64,000 nt of DNA from Pollenia angustigena. Taxonomy: Eukaryota; Arthropoda; Insecta; Diptera; Polleniidae. Both the position numbers and the translations under genes were made by a program. Positions within the stretch are counted from its first letter, which is position 1, and each line of letters opens with the position of its first letter. The notes beneath the pieces were generated by a model, which was not told the origin of the DNA, made no database searches, and was given only the letters and a program-made list of their open reading frames with translations. The DNA is taken from positions 235,041,803 through 235,105,802 of the forward strand of contig OV884059.1 in the NCBI GenBank assembly GCA_930367215.1. The letters are read 5' to 3'. Of the stretch, positions 32,979 through 44,591 are shown piece by piece.

Positions 32979-33118
32979 CACCCTTATTGTGTTTGGCGTG
33001 TTTAAAATACGCCTACGACTCTTTGGTAATAGATTAAAGAGAATGTCACCTTTTTTTCTTTAATCTATTACCAAACTGTCGTAGGCGTATCTTAAATACG
33101 CCAAACACAATAAGGGTG
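32979..33118. mobile_element. 140-bp hairpin MITE, copy 2 (AAT duplication)
   Basis: Same family and length as copy 1 with a few substitutions; AAT flanks (32976-32978 and 33119-33121). Confidence 0.9.
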
Positions 33119-33283
33119 AATATTTCGATGCAGTATTTAAATAATGCTTAGACCAAAAAGCTTCAATGTTAACCGTTGGAAGTTTTTTAATTGTACTTAA
33201 CAAGTCATTGGAGTACTTCAGTACTTTTGCAATGCTAATAGTACAATTGTACTAACTTTATCATCCCTGATGCATATAATAAT

Positions 33284-33414
33284 CACAATTATCGTGTTTG
33301 GCGTATTTAAAAAACGTCTTCTACTGTTTGGTAATAGAATAAAGCAAATAAGTTCACGCTCTCTTTAATATATTACCAAACAGTATTTTAAATACGCCAA
33401 ACACGATAAGGGTG
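33284..33414. mobile_element. 131-bp hairpin MITE, copy 3, diverged (AAT duplication)
   Basis: Same family, older: the right arm is shortened (CAAACAGTATTTTAAATACGCC) and the left end reads CACAATTATCG. AAT flanks (33281-33283 and 33415-33417). Confidence 0.8.
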
Positions 33415-33529
33415 AATATGTATGTCACAGGGATGGTAAATGAGAAAAACAATATCGTACCAACGAACTTTTAAAATAGTACTTTTTCTACCCCAATAGC
33501 ACTAATACATTTTTTTAATAAGGTGTTCG

Positions 33530-35335
33530 TATAGGAATTCTAGAAGGACGAATTGGGATTCTTTTTCGAGGCTGGTGCAAAGTTACCTTAGGGTTACAGG
33601 GGACTGGGGGTCGACTCCGACCGGTGTGGAGCAACTGGTGACCAGTAGCTATCAGCGATCCTGTCCGTTAAATTTTCCGGGCAATCGTACACAGCACAGA
33701 TGGTGGACCGAAGAGTTGAGGACTCAAAGGTCCACTGTCAGAAGGCTGTTCAATAGAGCGAAGTATACGCGTAGGGGGGAGGTTGGAGTAACTTCAGGTT
33801 GAGTTACGGAAGGGAAGGGAGATATTAGAAGAGCGAAAAGGGACTGGTGCAAAGTTACCTTAGGGTTACAGGGGACTGGGGGTCGACTCCGACCGGTGTG
33901 GAGCAACTGGTGAACACCTTCGCTGGGGTATTGACCAGTAGCTATGAGCGATCCTGTCCGTTAAATTTTCCGGGCAGGCGTACACAGCCAAGATGGTGGA
34001 CCGACGAGTTGAGGACTCAAAGGTCCACTGTCAGAAGGCTGTTCAATAGAGCGAAGTATACGCGTAGGGGAGAAGATTGGAGTAACTTCAGGGAGGTATA
34101 TGGGAGATATTAGAAGGGCGAAAAGGGACTTGTGGATTAAGTTTAGCGAGTCAGTTGAATTCGTGAATAAGATGTCTAGTTTAAGGAGAATTTTATCTAA
34201 GGACCCGGTTCTCCCTGGATTTATTCAGAGACCGGACGGCTCATGGACGGAATCTGGCTCTAAATCTCTCTGTCTGCTAATGGAGACTCATTTTCCGGGG
34301 TGTGTGGATCCTGGGTCGGGGGAACAGGTAAGGAAAGGGAGACGGTGGGGGATATGATCACCTTGGATAAGGTAACATTTGTGGTAAATATCTTTGGGTC
34401 CTACAAATCGGCGGGACCAGATGGTATCTTTCCGGCGATACTACAGAATATCGGGAAATCATCACTCCTGTTGTTGGTGGAACTGTTTAGGGTATGTGTG
34501 CTGAAGGGGTACATTCCTACAGGGTAGAGGGAGGTTAGGGTAGTTTTTATTCTCAAGGCGGGTAGAACCGGTCACTCTAAACCCAAGGATTTTAGACCTA
34601 TCAGCTTATCGTCTGGGAAAGACTGATTGATCTACATCTGAGTACGAAGATTGACGCCGGCATCGTCAGCGGCGCTCAACACGCCTATTTTAAGGGTAGA
34701 TCTGTTGAGAGTTGGATGATGTGGTTGGTTATGTGGAGCGGGGTTTGCGAAACAAGGAATACACCTTGGCGGCATTCCTGGATATAGAGGGCGCCTGTAG
34801 CAATTTGAGGATAGAGAATATTAGGCAGGCACTGGTTGACCTAGGGGTTCTGTGGTTCTTGGTCGAATGGATAACTATGATGCTCAGCAGCAGAGTTATT
34901 TGCTCGGACTGGGGAAAAGAACGTTTAAGGAAATCGGTGATTAGGGGGACCCCACAGGGGGGAGTTCTCTCTCCCTTATTGTGGCTCTTGGCCGCCAATG
35001 TCGTTCTGAGACTTTTTGACAGAATGGGTCAGAAGGTCGTGGCCTTCGCGGATGATGTAGTGATATTGGTGTCGGGCAAGTTTCTGCCGACAGTTAGCGA
35101 CATCATACAAGGGGCGCTGGGCGAACTGTCGGCATAGGCGAGTGATAAGGGACTGGGAGTTAATCCGGAGAATACATAGTTGGTTCTTTTCACTAGGAGG
35201 TACAAGGTGCAGGATTTTAGGCTACCGGTACTGGGAGGAGTGGAGCTTAGACTATCTGATAGTGCTAAGTATGTGGGGGTTTTTGTGGACAGCAAGCGGA
35301 GCACAAAACCGAAGCAGTATTAATTAGCAACTGAC
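33530..35335 (+). pseudogene. LOA-like ORF2 relic (RT region), second family
   Basis: A GC-richer plus-strand block. Segments in several frames give RRLFNRAKYTRRG, FGSYKSAGPDGIFPAIL, LAAFLDIEGACSNLR, RGTPQGGVLSPLLWLL and VAFADDVVILVSGKFL, the linker and reverse transcriptase of a LOA-type ORF2 related to, but distinct from, the element at 8.4-20.5 kb. Endonuclease and RNase H are absent, there are many stops and shifts, and a 272-bp tandem duplication lies at its 5' end. It stops near 35335, where a different retroelement begins. Confidence 0.85.
33572..34130 (+). repeat. 272-bp tandem duplication inside the LOA-like relic
   Basis: CTGGTGCAAAGTTACCTTAG occurs at 33572 and again at 33844, and the following 270 bp are repeated. 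The first copy has lost about 24 bp (between GTG and ACCAGTAGC) and diverged at its end. Confidence 0.85.
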
Positions 35336-35344
35336 GGAGAAGGG

Positions 35345-37900
35345 AAACCGTGGTCATTTGAGTGGGCCAACATGAAATTACCTCAAACAGGCAAATAAAG
35401 TATTTAGGAGTAATGATTGATGACAGCATAAACTCCGGAGCACACATAAATTATACAGCGTACAAAGCACCAAACGTAATCGCATCTCTTTCCCGCATGA
35501 TGTCAAATGTCCGAGCCCCAAGCAGAGCAGACGGCAGGTAATCGCTACGGTGATAAGCTCTACCATATTGTATGCAGCACCTGTATGGTCAAAGAGCTTG
35601 GACGTACAAGGGTTTAGAAAAAAGCTGGCATCGGTATACAGACTAGCGGCTATGAGAGTCGATAGCTTAGGCCTGTCATACGTCCTGGTTTTCCAGGATT
35701 GTCCTGGTTTTTGAATACTTGTCCTGGTGTCCTGGTCCACTATTAAATTGTCCTGGTTTTTTTACAGGTCAAGACAAAAAATTAGTTTTTTGCTGATTTT
35801 AGTTGTTAACAAAGGTGAAGATTTATGTTATAACACTGCTCACATAAGGCAATTGTATAAACAACTTTAATTAAATTCAACTGTTATCTGGGGTAAACGA
35901 CGTTTAACTAAAAGCTTTCAATAATATTAAATGAGAGTCAATCCTATTTCAAATTTTGTTTCAACTAGTTGCTTTAAAAAGTACACGCAGAGAAAAAACA
36001 TGATTACTGAGTGGTCACTACGACCATTTTTATTCATATTTGCCTTATATGTTTACCCTAATAATTTTATTATAGTCCTAATATAATTTTAAAAAATATT
36101 TTTTGTCCTTAACATTTTCAAAATCAGTATAATCATATTTTATGGTGTTTTGCACCTAAAAAGTTACTCTGATCTAGCGAAACATATTAAATTATGGGAA
36201 ATGTTTGCTGCTACAATAAATATATTTTCAACTATACATTTAAAATCATAATACTAGTTGCACACAAAAGGTATGTTTAATACCATAATTTTTGTTTGCT
36301 TTAAAATACATTATCTAAATGAGCAAACATTTATTGTTAAAACCAACAGTGTGTGTTTATAAAGAAACAAAATTTCTTCCGTCCGCGAGCATCAGTTAAT
36401 CGGCAAACATGGATGATTACAAAATAATTAAGAAGTTTTTCGGGAGAAAAAGGCCATGGTGCGATGCAAAACTTACAAAATAAATTAGTTTATTGAAACA
36501 GGTAAGCTATTAATATAAAATTATAATCAAGTATAAATATGCAATAACGTTGCCTTTCTAACAGCCAAGAAAACCTACAACATTGAAGCCGTCTTGGAAA
36601 TTATTTCAATTGCTGTTCCAGAGTGTATTAAAATAGTGGATTTTTTAATAGAAAAAAGTAAGTTTGTCTTAACTTTATTTTTACAAGTGCTAAATTTATG
36701 TATTTAATGTTATTTTTTAATATATGTATATACTTTAGATGTATTTGAATTATATTTGTGTTTTTAATAAAAAATATATTATTGATATTAAATATTTTAT
36801 TGGTTTTATTGTGACAACCATATAACATGTTAAAATAGACATGTTGCATGGTGTTAAGAAATATAGAAACATGGTTTGAATAATCGTTTTCGTTTTTCTT
36901 TTGAACATAATAATATGTTTGAGACAATAATTAGCTATAACATTATTCTGAACATATATTGTTACTTAAGACGTGTTTGACACAATCATAACCACAAACA
37001 TTAATGATAGTTTGCGATTCTGATTGCATCAACCATGTTTTTTCTTTGCGTGTAATATCATGTTAACAACTTTTATAAGTAATCGAAAAACGATAACAAA
37101 TTACTTTCTTAAAAATAGCCCATACACGTTTCAATTCAATTGTCAACAGAGTCGGTTGTTGTTAAAATCAAAGCGTGAATAACTTTGTCAATTGATTAGT
37201 TTGACAGTTGTCAAGTTGGTTGAAGAAAAATCAAAAGATTTTGATTTTTCAAGCCTGCTCTATGGACTAAAGAAAGAAACTCGTTGAAGACTGAGACACT
37301 GGAGAGTAATATTCAATGTAAGTAACTATATTAAAGACTGAAATGAAGTTCTAGAAAAAGTGCAATCTTCTGAAAAGTATTATAGTTTAGAACATTTTAA
37401 GCTCAACTCTTTATTATTTTTCATGGTTTTTATGTACATGAAGTACACGTTCATTTTTTTTAATATATGAGAAGTAGTAACCCCAGACTTATTATAAGAT
37501 GATGAGGAGTTAACACTACTTTTGCACTATAGTACTTTGTTGCAACGTTCCATGCAAAAACTATGTTTCTAGCGCCATACATACACGTACATACATATGC
37601 ATTAAAACAAAACTTTTTTGTTGGCGTAATTTGTTATCCATTTTTTCTATGTGTCCTGGTTGATAGGTTCAAACTTCTGGTAGACCTACTATAGCTCCTA
37701 CCGAACAATAGTGAACGTTATAGCTGGCATGGTTCCGAAAGACATACTCGCTGACGAAACCCGACGGAGGTATGAAAGGGTAAGAAGCGACAACCCACAA
37801 AGAGAAACGCGAATCGATGAAAAGGTGATAAGCATGCGAAGATGGCAAGCACGATTGGACGACAGTCAAAACGGAAGATGGACATACAAGCTCAATTACT
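35345..37900 (+). pseudogene. R1-like non-LTR ORF2 C-terminal relic, split by a 2-kb insertion
   Basis: 35380-35668 reads IKYLGVMIDDSINSGAH and SLSRMMSNVRAPSR, typical of the region after the RT catalytic core. The frame resumes at about 37711 with VIAGMVPKDILADETRRRYE and RWQARLDDSQNGRWTYKL. Both parts belong to one kind of ORF2 (R1-like by my reading; other RNase H-less families possible). Between them, 35669-37690 is AT-rich foreign sequence. At 37900 a third retroelement begins. Confidence 0.65.
35984..37052. mobile_element. Non-autonomous mariner-like element (TA duplication)
   Basis: CACGCAGAGAAAAAACATG at the left and the inverse of CACGCAAAGAAAAAACATG at the right (one mismatch in 19), both flanked by TA (35982-35983 and 37053-37054). 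1069 bp, AT-rich, no transposase. Flanking parts 35669-35981 (with TCCTGGTTTT repeats) and 37055-37690 belong to a larger, unclassified insertion. Confidence 0.65.
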
Positions 37901-38419
37901 CGTTATATTGGATTGCCGCTAAGAAAATTCATAGTGCTGGTCGTGCTAGTGGTGGATGCTTATATGGCTTCAGGAAGGAATTGCAAAAAAAATATGCATT
38001 TAAATTTACAAACATATCTAATAACATAGTATTATCTGCTAAACTGCAAGGAAACTTGTTTTATTTTATACCGAGATATTTAAATAGTACAAATTGGAAA
38101 AATGATATGGAAAAATTCGAAGACTTTTTACAGGAACTGAACCCGACAAATGTTTGCTTATTAGGCGATTTAAATGCACGGATCTCAAATGAACAAATTC
38201 TCGATACAAATTTAGTAGAAAATCTACCACATATAAACGTCCTCAGGTGTTCGAAAGATAAAAAACTCGATTCAAAAGGAAGAAGGCTAATGAAGTTAAT
38301 CGAAGATATTTGTGGCATAATACTTAATGTAAAGATGCTTTGGGGGAATATAGCTTTTGTGGTGTTATGGGGAGTTCTGTGATTGATTTTTCTATTTGTT
38401 TGTTTAGTTTTCTACAATA

Positions 38420-39418
38420 TAGGGTAGCCAGATTTTAAATTCGGAAAAACAGTACATTGAACACAAAAAAACAGTACAATCAAGAAAAAAACAGTAAATT
38501 TTTTTTGACGAACAAAATTACTCCATTTGCGTTTAAAAAGCAAACACCACAAATGAAGCATTTGGCCAGGAAAACCATAACATTGCTGTGAGCCATATAA
38601 GAATGGAGAAAAGCCGAACTTAGCTTGAAACAATAAACTCATTGATTGTGATACAAAGTACGATTTTCTTTAAACATATTCGTATTTAAAGCAATTTTCA
38701 CCACACACATAGTTGCAAAAATCATATAGAATTTGAGAAAATGTTTGTTTCCTAAATTAATTTTCCAATTTCAAAAATTTTTTTAATTATTTTCGGCCAA
38801 TTTTACCAAGTTCGGCTAAAATTAACTATTACTAAAAAATAGATTTTTTGACATTTATAATGATAGTTAATTATACCTGAACTTGGTGAAATTGGCCATT
38901 AATCTATAACAAAGTCTGAAAATATTAAAATAGTTAGAACAAGTTTCAATAAAATTTAAAACAAAAATTTTTGTCTGTAAAACAATCAAGTGCAATTGAA
39001 AACGATGAATATTTTCAATAAAATCATACATAGTACATATGTCTTAAAAATAACAATATGAAAATAAACTACTGCTGCGAGCCACTCATTATAATTTAGA
39101 TTTCTACTGTGTATTAATGAGAAAACAATGACCACAGCGTAAAAACTCGTATTATTTTAGAACTTTTTTGTTTGGAACACAAAAGAATTTTTTAAGCTAT
39201 GTACTGTTAAATATTAGGATATCATAAAAATGTATTTTTAGTAGGGTTTTTCTTAATATCTTGGTTTTTTGTACACTGAACAAAAAAAAAGTACAAAAAA
39301 CTATACAAAGTGTAAAAAACAGTACATTTGCGGACTGTTTTAGGAGTTGTGCATAAAACAGTACAATTGCAAAAAATCAGTACATGTACTGCTTAAAACA
39401 GTACGTATGGCAACCCTA
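38420..39418. mobile_element. hAT-like element TAGGGTAGCC, copy 2, complete (CTACAATA duplication)
   Basis: Starts TAGGGTAGCCAGATTTTAAA, ends TATGGCAACCCTA, with the exact 8-bp duplication CTACAATA (38412-38419 and 39419-39426). CAGTACA motifs recur in both subterminal regions. 999 bp, no transposase. It interrupts the endonuclease codons of the Jockey-like relic, whose reading frame matches across the insertion if one duplication copy is ignored. Confidence 0.9.
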
Positions 39419-40490
39419 CTACAATATGTAGATGACTTCTCTATTGCATCCAAACCCTTTTCCGATCATATGCCATTATGTTTAAAAATAAAGTCCCCAT
39501 GTTCTGATATTAATAGAAATATAAATAAATCAAAGCTTCAAAAATTGCGTTGGAACAGCAAATCTGCTGCTAAATATATGGAAAATCTTACCTCTCTTTC
39601 GTGCAATGTAGATCTTCAAGGAAATGCTTCAGTTGATGAATGGGTTGTATCAGTTACAAACAAAATTATACAGGCAAATGGTAATAATGTCAACAAAAAA
39701 ATTTTTGAACCAAAACAAAAGTGGTTCGATTGAAAGTGTGCTCGTTATCGTAAATACATGTTGAAAAGACTTAAAATATATAGAAAAAAGCACACACCTG
39801 TAAACAAAATACGTTATTTTGCAGCTCGACACAAATTTTTGAGAGTATGTGACACAAAAAAGCTGGAACTGTATAATAAGAACTTAGAACAGTTAAATAA
39901 AGTGAATTCCAGCAGTGAATGGTGGAAGTTGTCAAAATCGATGAAAACTCATACACTAATGGCAAAAGGTGGTTTAACCTCAGATGATTTTCTGCCTCAT
40001 TTTACGTCAATGTTACAAAATACAGATAGTAGCCCTTCAATCCACTGGTCGATGCCTTACTTTACTGATGCCTTTTTAGACTCGCCAATAGAATTGTGTG
40101 AAATTATTTCAGTTATAAAAAATCTGAAACTGAACAAAGCTCCTGGTCAAGATGGTATTTGTTACGAATTCTACAAATTTGCTCCTGATTGCTTCATCAA
40201 CGAAATACTTACAATTTTTAACAGAATAATTTTACACGAACAAATTCCTACAAGTTTTCGAAGGTCAATTTTAATACCACTGTTTAAAAAAGGTGACCCG
40301 AATCTCTCAACAAATTATCGTGGGTTATCTTTGATGGATACCCTGTGTAAAATTTTCAATAATATTTTGCTTAATCGTATAACTGAATGGATAGACAACC
40401 ACAACATATTGAATGAATACCAGGCCGGATTCAGGAAAAATTATTCAACAATAGATAATATATTCAATCTAGTAAATATTAGCTCTGTTT

Positions 40491-41053
40491 CTTTACTCTA
40501 CTTTGGGATCCCTCGGGATCCCAATTTGCACGAAAAGCGTTCCCGTACTTTTAATTTGTGTAAATGAGAGCGGATTTGAGAGAATAAAATTCTTCTTCTT
40601 CTTCTTGCACGAAACAGCCCTGAATTTTTCTTCGTGGTGCAAATTGTGTAAATTGTCAAACAGCTGTAAAACATAAACAATACAATGAAATGCAAAGCAA
40701 AAAAATTTTGAATCAAATTTTGGAAAAAGTGTTGTGGAGTTAAATAATGTACTTAAATATAAAGTTTTATGTTGAAATATTAGAAAAACATAATGTTAGT
40801 TATTGTAAAAGTGTTTGTTTGGTTAAATTTTTGGTAAAATGAGTTTATTTCTGCAGACAATATATAATTTTTCAAAAGTGGCATAATCTTTTATTGTTTT
40901 GTAAAAACTATCAAAACATTGACTTTTTATTTCGTGCTTAAAATTTGGTTTTTTCTGTTCCCGTACTTTTGTGTAATTTTGTCTCTTTAGGATAGAAATT
41001 TATGCTTGCTCTCATTTTCACGAACTTTACCCAAAAAGTAAAGAAACAGAGCT
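40491..41053. mobile_element. 563-bp inverted-repeat element (ATT duplication)
   Basis: AGCTCTGTTTCTTTACT at the left and its exact inverse at the right; ATT flanks (40488-40490 and 41054-41056). The RT reading of the host relic continues across the site once one ATT is discounted. A CTTCTTCTTCTTCTT tract and a GGGATCCCTCGGGATCCC palindrome lie inside. Confidence 0.85.
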
Positions 41054-41790
41054 ATTGTAAATCTGAATAAAATAAATAAGAAAAATACATATGCTTTCTT
41101 CGTGGATTTTTCATGCGCTTTTGATACAATTCCAAGAAATTGCCTTTTTTATAAACTGTCTTGTCTGGGACTATCTACTAAAATTATAAGAATTTTACAA
41201 GCTGCGTTAAACAGGGATGTTTATTAAGTCCCATCTTATTTTCACAATTTGTAAATGATTTAGCTGATGTGTTACCTGGTGGTGTTGTCGTGGCTGACAT
41301 AAATATAAAAATTTTACTTTATGCAGACGATATCGTTATTTTATCTGACTCTGCGGCTGGATTACAGAAAATGATTAATGCGCTTTATATTTACTGCTCA
41401 ACCTGGAGCTTAAAAGCTAACCTTAGCAAATCAAAAATTGTTGTTTTTCGCTCTGGCGCAAGAATTTCTTCCAATTTAAATTGGCACTTTGGTGAAGAAG
41501 AAGTAGAAATTGTTAACAGTTACAAATATCTCGGTGTTGACATTACCTATAACTTGTCTTTTAAAAAACATTTAAATAATAAATTAGCTGCCGCAAAATT
41601 AGCAATAAATTCAACTTGGTCCAAATATATTAATCATCCACATACTTATATCTAAAACCAACAAACTTCAAATATTTCATGCAGCTTCGGGGTCTATAAT
41701 GTTTTACGCCGCACAAGTTTGGGGATTTAAGAAATATGACGATGCACAGTGGCTGAAAATTTTATTTCATTGGCCAAAAGTCCAATTTTT

Positions 41791-43141
41791 GTTTGTCACC
41801 GATTTCAGAAATTTTAATTTGATTTAATAGTAAACATATTAAAACTAAGGTAGCCAAAAAAATTGGTGAAAATATTGGTAATTGTGGGTGTGACATGTTG
41901 TTAAACACAACTTTTTTTTTTTAATTCAGAAAAAAGTATTTTTTTTAATATTTAATCCGAAAGAAATTATCATTGCACAAAAACTATAAGCGATAATGAC
42001 CTGCTTGCTAGGTTGGTAGTCTTGTTATCTTTAAAAAGGTAATATTTGCGACCGTTGTGTTATTTATATTTGAGATGCTAGGACATATTTTCTAAACTAC
42101 TATATTTTTGTCAAATTTCAACTTTAGTACAATAGAACTTTTGCGGCCCAAGAGGGACCAAGAAGGTGAAACCACTGATAGAAAGGTGAAAGTGTTTTCT
42201 TTTACCCTGTATATACTCTTGTACCCGTTTGGACCCGTCTGTTTAACACTTTTTTAATTTTAATGAAATTACTCAAAAAAAAATTTCTAAACTATATTTT
42301 TGTCATATTTCAAAGAAGGTAAAACCACTGATAGAAAGGTAATTTTAATGAAATTACTCAGAAAAAAATTTTTTTATTTAAATTGTTTTTTACAATTTTT
42401 TTTATTCCGCAAAAATGTTTGCAGAAGTAACAGAAATCATGTGCTATTGTCTTCAAAAAAATTTTATGATATAGGGAAAATTGATCGTGATCGAACATAA
42501 TACAGGTAGTACATATAAAAAATTTTATTATTGTTACACAATCAGAAAAACGTATAGCTACCCTGATTCATCCTTATCCGTTACACTACGTTCACACTAG
42601 CGTATTCTATAGTAGAATAAAGAGCTTATACACGCGTTTACGCTAAACAGGTATATTGTGACTCCCACCTTAAGGCCCAAATACACTTGTCAAATGCTTG
42701 TCCAGCCGGCGAATTCATCGTGTACGTGTGCTTGACGTAATATTCGCCGTCATATCTAAATTTTTTGATTTTCCATCCAGCATCATCGGTGTGACACATA
42801 CAAACACATTTCCACTAATACTACCACAATGCTTGATGAGTATTTTGATCAATGTATTTGGACCTTTAGAAGGGCTTTTTAAATTTTGTTTGGTCTTTTT
42901 ATTTTATCTGTTTTTATGACTCTAATAATAGTCCATGACCCTATAGCTATGCAATGCGTTGTTAAATTTGTGTCAGGTAATTTATAGCATATAAATAAAA
43001 GAATTTTAAGTTTTTTAATCCTTTTTATTCTACCTGTACTTGGTATGAAAAAAAGTATGAAAAGGTTTAAAAGCAAGTGACATTCGGATGCAAACTCAGT
43101 GGATATAATATATCTGAGCAATAACAACGTTTTTCATAAAC
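41791..43141. other. No gene recognised
   Basis: Contains a short direct repeat (AACCACTGATAGAAAGGT at about 42170 and 42322; TTTTAATGAAATTACTCA at about 42257 and 42343). A 36-bp stretch starting GTAATATTCGCCGTCATATC near 42737 recurs near 47755. Probably the 5' non-coding part of the Transib element lies at the end of this stretch, but I could not identify its terminus. Confidence 0.45.
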
Positions 43142-44591
43142 ATGGAGAGCTTCAGCTATAAAGAATTGGCCGGAGAGTATTTTAGAAACAAAAACGAGGA
43201 AGATGTTAAAAATTACATTCGAAAGAAAGGAAACTTAAATTCCTATAACACTGAAATACAATCGGACTTAGAAAATAAATTATATGTTTTCATCAAACAT
43301 TTAAAACAGCGATACAGGAAAGTTGATTACAGCAAAGATTGATTTTATAAGAGTTTTGCAAACTGGTTAGAGAACGGAACTTTCTGTCCAGATCGCTTCA
43401 GAAACTTCAAATCAAAACACACGTGGGAGACCACAAAAATCGCTGGACAACTGTAGCGATAGATCCAAGAGGCGGAAGCTTAAGGATATAAATGAAAAAA
43501 TCGGATATGAAAATATTCAAGATACTTTCCTACATCAATTGCGATCACAGAAACAATTGACAAAAGTGGATATCATTGAAAAAGTTGTTAAAGCTAGTCC
43601 ATTGAGAACAAAACGGATTCTTAAAAGTATACCAACTCCAAGCGATGCAAAACAATTCACAAATGAGGAGGCATTAGCATTATTTCTGGATTTGAAATTA
43701 ACAAAACAGCAATATATACAGCTCAGATTGCGTGCGATTGAAAAAGGCTCAAATCTGTATCCAGCATATCATCACATAACATCTGCTAAATTGGACTGTT
43801 TGCCATTAAAGGACACTATTACAATCACATCAATTTCGGCAGAGGTACAACTACAATCTCTACTTGATCACACATCCGAACGCTTGCTACAATCAATAAA
43901 AGGAAATGAGTTAAAGAAATATGGAAACACAAAGTTAATTCTTTTTTGTAAATGGGGACAAAAACAATACAAACAAGTAGTACGTGAAAATATTTCGGAC
44001 TCAGATATGTTCATGGTATCATTTGTACCATTGCGATTAAAAAAGATTTTGGAAGATTCAGAGCCTTCGACAAGTACAACGCAAACAAAGGATATTTGGA
44101 AAAATGAGACACCATCTTCTACGAAATATTGCAGACCTATAAAATTTGAATTCAAAAAAGAAACTCATGATGCCATTAATAAAGAAGTTAGTGATATTAA
44201 GGCCCAAATTGCAATGCTACAGCCATTACAGTTAGATTTAGATGAGCAGCAAATTGAAGTTAGCTACCAATTAGTGCTAACAATGATAGATGGAAAAGTA
44301 GGCCAGGCTTTGACTAACACGAAGGCTGCATCCAGCTGCATCATATGCCATGCAACATCAAGCCAATTAAACCAAGTCCCGACAAAATCATTAGATAATA
44401 CTGATGCATATGAATTTGGATTATCACCACTACATGCAAGAATACGACTTATGGAACACATATTTAAAATCAGTTATGATTTGGATTTCGGATCTCCGGG
44501 ATCAATAAGAAACAACGAAACCAACAAAGAGTTAAGAAGTTCAAAAAGGAAACATGTTCAAGATGAATATCGCGAATTTGGGTTGATTATA

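Larger units (their letters stand above)
37905..41790 (+). pseudogene. Jockey-like non-LTR ORF2 relic, split by two insertions
   Basis: Begins abruptly inside an endonuclease domain (YWIAAKKIHSAGRASGG, then CLLGDLNARISNEQ at about 38155), the 5' truncation usual for LINEs. One frameshift precedes a hAT-like insertion (38420-39418); the endonuclease frame resumes directly (VDDFSIASKPFSDHMPL). RT follows: NKAPGQDGICYEFYKFAPD, LIPLFKKGDPNLSTNYRG, AGFRKNYSTIDNIF, a second insertion (40491-41053), then FFVDFSCAFDTIP, GCLLSPILF in a shifted frame and ILLYADDIVILSD near 41320. It fades out around 41790. No RNase H, consistent with Jockey/CR1-type elements. Confidence 0.85.

Noticed and set aside
35378..35740. 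Minus-strand 120-codon frame
   Set aside because: It is the shadow of the R1-like coding strand plus the start of the foreign insertion.
42879..43127. Minus-strand frame just before the Transib relic
   Set aside because: AT-rich chance frame with no recognisable features, overlapping the presumed non-coding end of the element.
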